NCBI GenBank assembly: GCA_964568805.1
Contig: CAZMRW010000032.1
Location: 1-40,604, forward strand
Direction: 5' to 3'
Source: CAZMRW01 sp964568805
GTDB lineage: Bacteria > Pseudomonadota > Gammaproteobacteria > Methylococcales > Methylomonadaceae
Length of the DNA: 40,604 nt
This document shows, piece after piece, positions 27,281 to 34,624 of this stretch. The position numbers were made by a program, and so were the translations under genes. The notes beneath the pieces were generated by a model. That model made no database searches. It saw only the letters and a list, made by a program, of their open reading frames with translations, and was not told the origin of the DNA. How positions within the stretch are numbered: position 1 is the first letter of the stretch; each line of letters opens with the position of its first letter.

Positions 27281-27300
27281 GACTTGGCCTAAAGTCCAAT
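27281..27300 (+). promoter_or_regulatory. Palindromic motif shared with 34142-34160
   Basis: GGACTT-GGCCTA-AAGTCC is a 6-base inverted repeat. ACTTGGCCTAAAGTCCAAT recurs with one change at 34142-34160. It could be an operator or a small dispersed repeat. It lies about 200 bases before the DUF1254 gene. Confidence 0.35.
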
Positions 27301-27501
27301 TGCTAGGCCTGTTTGTGCAGGAATAGAATGATAATTTCTCGTCTTACGATTAACTGATCCGTCTTCTGACAAACAATGAATAGAAAGGCGGCCCATGTTT
27401 CAATCAAGCTTATGTAAATGAGAGGGGCTTGTTTTTTTGCGTTTTATTCTGAGGCCTCGTCAAACTAAAATGAGGTTCTTAAACTGAATGGGAACACTAA
27501 A

Positions 27502-28908
27502 ATGAAAAATGAATCATCAAAACTAGCTGGATTCCTGTTGGCTATTGCACTGATTGTTCCTGCCTTTGCCAGTGCAGCGTTGAGTGAACAAGAGGCTGGC
27601 GAGATCGGCGTTAACGCCTACCTCTATTTCTATCCGCTGGTGACGATGGATGCCACACGAAGGCAGATGACCAATCTCGAAAGCGGCCGGAAGCCCGGAT
27701 ACGGGCCCATGAATGAGTTTGCCCATGTTCGTGAATATCCCACCGCGGATATGAAAGTGGTGGTGCGGCCTAACTTCGACACACTCTATTCGATTGCCTG
27801 GCTGGATCTGGTCAAGGAACCGATCATCCTGTCGGTGCCGGATACCGATGGACGCTATTACCTGATGCCACTGTTGGATATGTGGACGGACGCCTTTGCC
27901 GTTCCCGGCAAGCGCACGACCGGCACTCAGGAAGGTCATTATGCGGTTGTTCCGCATGGCTGGACAGGCAAGCTTCCGAAAGGCGTACAGCGCATTGATG
28001 CACCTACGCCGCAAGTATGGATTATTGGTCGTACGCAAACCAATGGACCCGATGACTATACGGCTGTACATAAGGTGCAGGACGGATTCAAACTCACACC
28101 GCTTTCTCAATGGAAGAAAAAACCGAAGCCAATGAAGGCTGTGATCGATCCGCATCTGGATATGAAAACTCCGCCATTGGAGCAGGTCAATAAAATGTCC
28201 GCAGCTGACTATTTCAAGTACGCTGCCGATGTAATGAAGGTCAATCCGCCGCATGCTACCGATTGGTCTATGGTGGCTCAACTGAAGAAGATAGGCATCG
28301 TGCCGGGCAAAAGCTTCGACTATGACAAGCTCGAGCCTGCTGTTAAAAAGGCGCTGAATAAGGTGCCCGCCGACAGTCAGTCGTTGATGAAATGGAAGCT
28401 TCCAACCCTCGCCCGCGTAGTGAATGGCTGGTCCATGAATACGGACACCATGGGTATTTATGGGGACTATTATCTGAAACGCGCCATGGTGGCGATGCTC
28501 GGATTGGGCGCCAATCAGCCAGCGGACGCCATTTATCCGATGAACATTGCCGATGCCGACGGCAAACCGATGACCGGCGATCAGAACTATGTGCTGCACT
28601 TCAGTAAGGATGAATTGCCGCCGGTGGAGGCTTTCTGGTCAGTCACGATGTATGACGCGGATGGTTTTCAGGCCGCCAATCCTATCAACCGCTTCGCTGT
28701 CAGTTCCTGGATGCCGTTCAAGTACAATGCAGACGGTTCGCTCGATCTGTATATACAACACGATAATCCCGGTGCTGACAAGGAAGCAAACTGGCTACCA
28801 TCACCGCCGAAGGGGCCTTTGGGCATAACGATGCGGCTGTATGCGCCCAAGGCCAATGCGCTCGACGGACGTTGGAATCCACCGGCCGTTAAGCGGGTTC
28901 TCCAGTGA
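27502..28908 (+). CDS. Periplasmic DUF1254/DUF1214 protein
   Basis: A 468-residue protein with a signal peptide (LAGFLLAIALIVPAFASA, cut near ALSEQ). The N-terminal half is DUF1254 (NAYLYFYPLVTMDATRRQM; VVRPNFDTLYSIAWLDL; GRYYLMPLLDMWTDAF). The C-terminal half is DUF1214 (NYVLHFSKDELPPVEAFWSV, then TMYDADGF and NRFAVSSW). The two often occur together; their biochemical role is not established. They are widespread in envelope and stress gene sets of Proteobacteria. It probably has its own promoter, as it stands ~550 bases from the gene before. Confidence 0.88.
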   Translation: MKNESSKLAGFLLAIALIVPAFASAALSEQEAGEIGVNAYLYFYPLVTMDATRRQMTNLESGRKPGYGPMNEFAHVREYPTADMKVVVRPNFDTLYSIAWLDLVKEPIILSVPDTDGRYYLMPLLDMWTDAFAVPGKRTTGTQEGHYAVVPHGWTGKLPKGVQRIDAPTPQVWIIGRTQTNGPDDYTAVHKVQDGFKLTPLSQWKKKPKPMKAVIDPHLDMKTPPLEQVNKMSAADYFKYAADVMKVNPPHATDWSMVAQLKKIGIVPGKSFDYDKLEPAVKKALNKVPADSQSLMKWKLPTLARVVNGWSMNTDTMGIYGDYYLKRAMVAMLGLGANQPADAIYPMNIADADGKPMTGDQNYVLHFSKDELPPVEAFWSVTMYDADGFQAANPINRFAVSSWMPFKYNADGSLDLYIQHDNPGADKEANWLPSPPKGPLGITMRLYAPKANALDGRWNPPAVKRVLQ

Positions 28909-29169
28909 ATCTAGGAAACGGAAAGGGATAGAAAGAAACACCCCGCCCCATCCTGGCGATTCTGTTTGGTATCACCACGTTTTGACCGAGGATATGGATA
29001 GAGAGTAAAGTGGTTATACCGATCTAAGACGCTTCCTGGTAAAAGAAATTGGATTAGCGAGATCGTGACTGGTTTTTTTTAGGAAATTTAGGGATATGTA
29101 TGAACGTCGATGATGCGTACAAGAAACAAAACATCGACTTAAATTTAATAATGCCAGAGGAGAAAACCA

Positions 29170-29589
29170 ATGAAAAACCCAGAAAAATTGAATAATAAGG
29201 TTTGTGATCCAGTTCAACACCGGCCTAGCATAAACAGCCCTTTTCGGGCTGGGTTAGCCACGTTGATACTGCCGCTGATTATAAGTGCCTGTGCGACCGA
29301 GGCTGAGTTTCTCGCACAGAATTCCCCGTCGGCTCTAAAAACCGCACTTAGCCGGGGGCGATTCGAGCTGAACTGCCCTCAGGCGACGGGTACGGTACTT
29401 TCGCAAAAGGTTACCTACATTAACGGCTTGGGCATGGGTATGGGCGGCGGCGGAGGGTATGAATGGACCGAATACACTATTGGCATCAGTGGCTGCGACA
29501 AAAAATTGGTTTATATGGTGGCCTGCCGCGATCAGGATAATTGCAATGCCTTTTCACAGACCGGGAATGTTCTGGAAGGTGGACAATAA
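29170..29589 (+). CDS. Small predicted lipoprotein
   Basis: A 139-residue protein with AGAGGAG (29156-29162) ahead of the ATG. A long N-terminal region of ~25 residues precedes a hydrophobic stretch and a lipobox (LIISAC, Cys41). The mature part has a Gly run (LGMGMGGGGGYEW) followed by strand-like sequence with three Cys (GISGCDKK, ACRDQDNC) that may form disulfides. No family recognised. The outer-membrane channel-like gene begins 35 bases later, so the two are probably co-transcribed. Confidence 0.65.
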   Translation: MKNPEKLNNKVCDPVQHRPSINSPFRAGLATLILPLIISACATEAEFLAQNSPSALKTALSRGRFELNCPQATGTVLSQKVTYINGLGMGMGGGGGYEWTEYTIGISGCDKKLVYMVACRDQDNCNAFSQTGNVLEGGQ

Positions 29590-29624
29590 AGGGGGAAATT
29601 GCAAGGCGCGGCGAGGTAACGAAC

Positions 29625-30563
29625 GTGTGGTGTTCAGATGCCCAATTCCTGTCATCCCGTTTCGAGAGTCTAGCCCTGCTGGTGATTTTGGGAATGACGG
29701 CTTCGTCAGCCAGTGCGACCGATATCGAACCCAGAGCTTATTCCAACATCCCTATCGGACTCAATTTTCTGCTTGCCGGATACGGTTACACCAAAGGCAA
29801 TGTGACCTTTGCCCCATCGGTGCCGATCGAAAACGGCAAGATGGACATTCACAGCACCGCTCTTGCCTATGTCCGTTCACTGGATTTTTGGGGAAGATCA
29901 GGCAAGGTTGATATCATCATTCCGGAGGCCTGGCTCTCGGGCCAAGCTGAGGTTTTGGGGCAGCAAAGGGACCGAGAAATCTCCGGTTTTGCCGATCCGA
30001 TCTTTCGGCTGTACGTTAATCTTTTCGGCGCTCCGGCCCTGTCGATGAAAGAGTTCGCCAGTTACCAACAGGACATCATTATCGGCGCCAGCCTAGCAGT
30101 ATCTCCGCCGGGCGGCCAATACGACCCGCAGAAACTCGTCAATATCGGCACCAATCGCTGGACCATCAAGCCTGAAATTGGCATCTCCAAGGCGTGGGGG
30201 CCATTGATCGCCGAGTTTGCTGCCGGAGTCTTCGTCTTTACCGATAACGATCAGCCGTTTCTGGCAAAGACCCAAGAGCAGTCTCAGCTCTATAACTTTC
30301 AAGGGCATCTGATTTACAGTTTCGGATCGGGCATCTGGGGCGCGATCGACGCCAATTATTACACCGGAGGCCGTGTCACCAGGGACGGCAAAATCGGCGA
30401 TAATCTTCAGCAAAATTGGCGCGTAGGGGGTACGCTTTCTTTTCCGATCAACCGGCAGAACTCTATTAAGATTTCCGGCAATACCGTTGTTCATTCACGG
30501 ACCGGGAGCTTCTTCGATACGATCGGAATTACCTGGCAGTACCGCTGGGGAGAAGGGTTTTAG
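29625..30563 (+). CDS. Outer-membrane channel-like protein (phenol-degradation MetA type)
   Basis: The frame is open from 29541, but GTG at 29625 with GAGG eight bases upstream (29613-29616) starts directly into a signal peptide (SLALLVILGMTASSASA, cut before TDIEP), giving 312 residues. The mature protein is a beta-barrel of the family named after the meta-pathway of phenol degradation: start RAYSNIPIGLNFLLAGYGY, alternating strands, and an end in WQYRWGEGF with a terminal Phe. Such proteins are thought to let hydrophobic compounds cross the outer membrane. The substrate cannot be told from the sequence; a link to the sterol locus ~3 kb away is possible but unsupported. Confidence 0.75.
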   Translation: MWCSDAQFLSSRFESLALLVILGMTASSASATDIEPRAYSNIPIGLNFLLAGYGYTKGNVTFAPSVPIENGKMDIHSTALAYVRSLDFWGRSGKVDIIIPEAWLSGQAEVLGQQRDREISGFADPIFRLYVNLFGAPALSMKEFASYQQDIIIGASLAVSPPGGQYDPQKLVNIGTNRWTIKPEIGISKAWGPLIAEFAAGVFVFTDNDQPFLAKTQEQSQLYNFQGHLIYSFGSGIWGAIDANYYTGGRVTRDGKIGDNLQQNWRVGGTLSFPINRQNSIKISGNTVVHSRTGSFFDTIGITWQYRWGEGF

Positions 30564-30705
30564 GAGAATGGACACGATATTGCAAAGAGAATACAAAATC
30601 GGGTTGTCGCTCAGATAACTCATTTTTATGAATCCGCCATCAGGCGAAACCGGATTGGTTTGGTTCCGTTTATGGTGTTTACCCAACCCTGTATCAGGAG
30701 CCGTT

Positions 30706-31443
30706 ATGTCAATAAAACACTCATTAAAATTATCAGGAACCGGCATGTTTTTTTTATTCATTGCCGGATGCGCCCAAACGAATGTTCGGACAACGGAAGA
30801 AATAGCCAGTTCCGGTCTTCCCAGGCCGCAGCAGGTGCTTATTTATAATTTTGTAGTAACTCCTGCCGATATTCAGGAAAATTCCAGTATTTTTGCGAAA
30901 ATTGGGAGAAACATACAAAACAACGATCAGACAGCTGAAGAAATCCAGTTAGGACGCGAAGTGGCCGATGCATTGGCGACCGAACTCACTCAGAAAGTTG
31001 CCGCCATGGGTTTAAATCCGGTGCGCGCGATTGAAAACATGCCGGTTTCCCAAGGCTCGATACTGATTACCGGTCATTTCGTCAAAATCGACGAAGGCAA
31101 CCGCCTTCGCCGTAACGTCATCGGGCTCGGTTTGGGCCAGTCATCGCTCGATACGGAAGTACGCCTATTGGCGCCGGGCCCTTCAGGTTACGAGGAATTA
31201 ATTGCATTTGATGCCCATGCCGATAGCGGCGATATGCCTGGCGCTGCAGTCATGGGGCCTGCGGGTGCTGCGGCTGGAGCGGGAACTGCAGCAGTCATCG
31301 CAGCCAATGCGGCAGTTGGAGGCGTAAAGTCTTACAAGTCGTCCTCCGCTGAGCAGGCAAAAAAAATCGCCGACAAGATATCAGAACAGCTTGCCGATTA
31401 TTTTGCCCAGCAAGGCTGGATCAATCCGAATCTGGCGCCATAA
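30706..31443 (+). CDS. DUF4410 lipoprotein
   Basis: ATG at 30706 with AGGAG at 30696-30700; the open frame reaches back to 30628 but lacks a site there. The product is 245 residues with a lipobox (FLFIAGC, Cys22). The mature part matches DUF4410: PQQVLIYNFVVTPADIQ near the start, then ELTQKVAAMGLNPVRA, and LITGHFVKIDEGNRLRRNVI in the middle, with a Gly/Ala-rich hydrophobic segment (AVMGPAGAAAGAGTAAVIAA) near the end. The function is unknown; the protein is probably in the outer membrane or periplasm. A truncated relative is at 39770. Confidence 0.82.
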   Translation: MSIKHSLKLSGTGMFFLFIAGCAQTNVRTTEEIASSGLPRPQQVLIYNFVVTPADIQENSSIFAKIGRNIQNNDQTAEEIQLGREVADALATELTQKVAAMGLNPVRAIENMPVSQGSILITGHFVKIDEGNRLRRNVIGLGLGQSSLDTEVRLLAPGPSGYEELIAFDAHADSGDMPGAAVMGPAGAAAGAGTAAVIAANAAVGGVKSYKSSSAEQAKKIADKISEQLADYFAQQGWINPNLAP

Positions 31444-31542
31444 CACTTATCCGAATGAGAGCCATGAGAGTAAGATTGATCTCGAATTTAGGTGTTTCGA
31501 TATATAAGAGCCAATTTCAGCAATTTTAACCTTGAGGCCTTC

Positions 31543-33879
31543 ATGCAGAAATGTAACGGTACAGGAATGGATCAACGAGGATTAAGTTTCCTTGGTATTA
31601 ATTCGATAGGTTCAGGCATCGTTCTGTTTCTGATCTTGCTAATGGCTTGGGATAGAATATGCGCCGCGCCCGCTTCCGGTTTGATAGTTAAAAAGGCGAA
31701 GACGGCGGCTTCGAATGAATTGCCAGGAGCGGATTCCTATATCGATCAGCCGTTGTTGCTTGATGATATTCAAAAGAAACTGGCCGCTACTCGCGAATTA
31801 GCATCGCAGGCGGATGCGACAACCGGAGAGGATGTCGATCAACGCCAATTTTTACTGAATATGCTGGTTCATTTGTACGAGAGGCAAATAGAACGATTGC
31901 AGAGTCTTGAGCTTCTTAAACAACGGCGTATCCGTTTGAAAGAAGAAATAGCCAGATGGACCGAGCCAAAAACTCTTCCGGCAGATCCGTTTCTTCGAGC
32001 GGATAAACTAAAAACATCGGTCAGTATTTTGGATAAGCGTTTGGCAAAGCTGAGCGCCGGGGTGGCTGTCATCGACCTGGAAATATTGCGCAAAATAGAG
32101 GTGAGTAAAGATTCCGCCATAAAGCTTCGGCAGGTCAACGAAAAACTGGAGAATATCCCAGAAAATACAAACGAACAGGTTAAACTGGTGCAAATGCGCG
32201 ATTTACTTGCGCTAACCAATCAGATTGACTTGGCCCGCGCCGTAGGCGTGCAAATTGAAAAACTGAAAATTCAGCAAGAATTTCTGGAAACTCAATTGCA
32301 ACGGGATTTTGCCGAGAAGCAACTTGGAGCTATGGTTAGCCCCCTGCCCTTTACGCAAAGCGAACTGGATCAGGTTCGCGTTAATTTAGAAACTGAACGC
32401 CGGAAAATCTATACGGAGATTAAACAATCTGAAGAGGCGCTCAAATTGCAGAATAAAAATCCTAAAGAATCAGGGTTGATGCCCGGCATTCAACCAGACT
32501 CGCTCGATCTTGAGGACTTGCAGCCTATTCAGCACGAGAACACGGAACTGAAATTGCAGGCTTTATACTTGCTTTTGGATTTGCGGCAAATCCAGGAAAC
32601 TGTATGGGAACAGCGCTGGGCCAATATCAATACCTATGATCGGGAAAAAGCGCGTGAAGCTTATACGCGCATATCCAAGCTGATTAAAGAACTTGAGGTT
32701 ATCGAGGACTACATGGAATACAGTCGAGACCTGATTCTGGATTTAATTATCGATCGAAGGATAAAAATCGAAAGTTCACGGGTTGTGGAATCCATTGAAC
32801 AGGAGGATGCCGGCAGTCAGCTATTTATAAAGCGCGCCATGCTATATTCACGAGTACTCGGAGAAATCGAATCGACCGAGCTGCTTTTGAAGCGCTGGAT
32901 GCAGGAACTCGATGAACGCTTTCAGATCAAGTCGATATCCGATCGTATAGACGAAATCTTACGTGTTGCGAGTGATTGGATCTCATCATTATGGCAGCTC
33001 GAGATCTTCGCTGCGGAAGACACGATTGAAGTCGACGGCCAGAAAATAAGCGGCAAGCGCAGCATCACTTCGGGCAAGATCCTGACGGCCTTGGCGATTC
33101 TGATTTTCGGTTACTGGCTCGCCGTCCGAGTGGCCGTGCTGATAGAGCGGATTGCAGTCGTGCGCTTTGGGGTAGATGAGAGCCTTGCCCGGATTGCGCG
33201 GCGCTGGATCATGTTTCTTCAGATCTTTATATTGATCACGGTTAGTATGGTCATCGTCAATATTCCTTTGACCATTTTTGCTTTCATGGGCGGAGCAGTA
33301 GCCATCGGCGCGGGCTTCGGCATGCAGAACATGCTTAAAAATCTGATCAGTGGATTGATGCTGTTTCTGGAGCGTCCTTTTCGACCGGGAGATCTGGTGG
33401 AAGTGGGCGGCATAAGAGGGCGTGTCACCGATATCGGCATCAGAAGTTCTCATATTCGGGATGCCAACGGCATTGAGACCCTGATTCCCAACAGTACTTT
33501 CATTGAACAAAACGTAACCAATTGGACCTTGAGCAGCCAATCAGTGCGCATAGCGGTCAAGATTGGCGTGGCTTATGGTTCGCCGGTGCAGGAGGTGTCC
33601 GATTTACTGGTCGAAGCCGCTGGGCGGCATGGCCTGGTGCTGGAGAAGCCCGCGCCTGAAGTTCTGTTCGAGGATTTCGGCAGTGATGCTCTGCTGTTTG
33701 GCTTGTATGTTTGGGTCGAACTTAAGCCCGGCGTGGATTGGCGGACCATTGCCAGCGATTTACGTTACATGATGAACAAATCGCTAATCACCAAGGGAAT
33801 CGTGATCGCGTATCCGCAACGCGATGTACACTTTGATACCAGAGGGCCTCTGGAAGTACGAGTGCTATCCGACAAATAA
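31543..33879 (+). CDS. Large mechanosensitive channel of the MscS family
   Basis: The start at 31543 is chosen for GAGG (31534-31537) five bases ahead; ATGs at 31492 and 31567 are in the same frame. About 778 residues. A signal or anchor helix (GSGIVLFLILLMAW) is followed by ~450 residues of coiled coil in the periplasm. Membrane helices come next, then the pore-lining helix with its Gly/Ala pattern (FMGGAVAIGAGFGMQNMLKN). The MscS beta domain follows (RPFRPGDLVEVGGIRGRVTD, then IGIRSSHIRD and NGIETLIPNS) and then the C-terminal alpha/beta domain. The size and coiled coil place it near MscK/MscM-like proteins. It would release solutes on sudden drops in osmolarity. Confidence 0.9.
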   Translation: MQKCNGTGMDQRGLSFLGINSIGSGIVLFLILLMAWDRICAAPASGLIVKKAKTAASNELPGADSYIDQPLLLDDIQKKLAATRELASQADATTGEDVDQRQFLLNMLVHLYERQIERLQSLELLKQRRIRLKEEIARWTEPKTLPADPFLRADKLKTSVSILDKRLAKLSAGVAVIDLEILRKIEVSKDSAIKLRQVNEKLENIPENTNEQVKLVQMRDLLALTNQIDLARAVGVQIEKLKIQQEFLETQLQRDFAEKQLGAMVSPLPFTQSELDQVRVNLETERRKIYTEIKQSEEALKLQNKNPKESGLMPGIQPDSLDLEDLQPIQHENTELKLQALYLLLDLRQIQETVWEQRWANINTYDREKAREAYTRISKLIKELEVIEDYMEYSRDLILDLIIDRRIKIESSRVVESIEQEDAGSQLFIKRAMLYSRVLGEIESTELLLKRWMQELDERFQIKSISDRIDEILRVASDWISSLWQLEIFAAEDTIEVDGQKISGKRSITSGKILTALAILIFGYWLAVRVAVLIERIAVVRFGVDESLARIARRWIMFLQIFILITVSMVIVNIPLTIFAFMGGAVAIGAGFGMQNMLKNLISGLMLFLERPFRPGDLVEVGGIRGRVTDIGIRSSHIRDANGIETLIPNSTFIEQNVTNWTLSSQSVRIAVKIGVAYGSPVQEVSDLLVEAAGRHGLVLEKPAPEVLFEDFGSDALLFGLYVWVELKPGVDWRTIASDLRYMMNKSLITKGIVIAYPQRDVHFDTRGPLEVRVLSDK

Positions 33880-33881
33880 CT

Positions 33882-33920
33882 GCCAGGCGACCGTAATATC
33901 TTCGTATCTGGCTGTTTTTT
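33882..33920 (+). terminator. Possible terminator after the MscS-type gene
   Basis: GCCAG (33882-33886) can pair with CTGGC (33908-33912) and TGTTTTTT follows. The loop is long (21 bases), so the call is weak. Confidence 0.35.
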
Positions 33921-34141
33921 CAAACCAAAGCTGAATGATCGCTTGGGCTGATGTTTTCCGGCCTCTGGATTCGATCTCTATAAAGTTTCACTCCTTTCGA
34001 GCCGCAGTTGTCTAGTCCGTTTATCTATGGATGTTTTGAAAAAGCTGACTTCAATCCTCAAGGGCCATCAATAAAATCATGCTTTTGCGAAATGATTTTA
34101 TATGCGTGATCTGGAATGGATGTCCAGTCTATTCAAGGAGA

Positions 34142-34160
34142 ACTTAGCCTAAAGTCCAAT
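34142..34160 (+). promoter_or_regulatory. Second copy of the shared motif
   Basis: ACTTAGCCTAAAGTCCAAT matches 18 of 19 bases at 27282-27300. Here it lies about 60 bases before the SYLF pseudogene start, a usual distance for a promoter-proximal site. Confidence 0.35.
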
Positions 34161-34218
34161 AGCCACGCGTTAGGAATGTAGGTAGATTATTATAAAAAAT
34201 CTTTAAAGGGAGCAGCCG

Positions 34219-34542
34219 ATGAATCTCAAACTGTTTGCCTTATTGATCAGTTTGCGGGTACTTGTTGGCTGCCAATCCGGGGGAGGAGCAGGACTATCGT
34301 CGTCCTCTGCAGAAATCGACCGTGACGTCGACTATGCGCTGTTTTTCATGAACGATGCCGCTATGAATTATCTCAATCGCAGTGAAGGCTGGGAAATCGG
34401 CGTCGGCCCGAGTATTGTCGTTGTCGATGCCGGAGTCGCCAAATCGATGACCGCGTAAGACAATATTTATGCGTTCATTTTCGATCAGAAAAGCTTGATG
34501 GCGGGACTGGATTCCAAAATCACCCGCATCCACCCGGAGTAG
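34219..34542 (+). pseudogene. SYLF/YSC84-type lipoprotein with in-frame stop
   Basis: Starts well: AAAGGGAGCAG, then ATG and a lipoprotein signal (LLISLRVLVGC, Cys18). The frame stops at TAA 34456-34458 after 79 codons, but the same frame continues as DNIYAFIFDQKSLMAGL and SKITRIHPE to a TAG at 34540-34542. The joined product reads like the last part of a YSC84/SYLF domain (EGWEIGVGPSIVVVDAGVAK ... AFIFDQKSLMAGL). At ~107 residues it is still about half the usual length, and three or four residues seem to be missing after MAGL. So it has at least a stop and probably deletions. SYLF domains bind lipids. Confidence 0.7.
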
Positions 34543-34624
34543 CGTCTACGGAACATGAAGTGTTTTATATAAACAATATTTTTCGTTATCCTGCCCGATA
34601 AAAATGAAACCAGGAGAAGTTAAA

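Larger units (their letters stand above)
26950..27501 (+). other. Intergenic region after the sterol locus
   Basis: About 550 bases with no gene. It contains the terminator at 27095-27127 and the palindromic motif at 27281-27298. The rest, up to the DUF1254 gene, is AT-rich and should hold that gene's promoter. Confidence 0.6.
33880..34218 (+). other. Intergenic region between the channel gene and the SYLF pseudogene
   Basis: About 340 bases with a possible terminator at the start, the motif shared with 27282-27300 near the end, and no gene. Confidence 0.5.

Noticed and set aside
27523..28599. 358-codon minus-strand frame opposite the DUF1254 gene
   Set aside because: His/Arg-rich shadow sequence with no recognisable domain; the plus-strand protein has a signal peptide and two known domains.
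34456..34458. Recoded stop (selenocysteine or similar) in the SYLF gene
   Set aside because: The codon is TAA, not TGA, no recoding hairpin is evident, and the rest of the gene also shows deletions.
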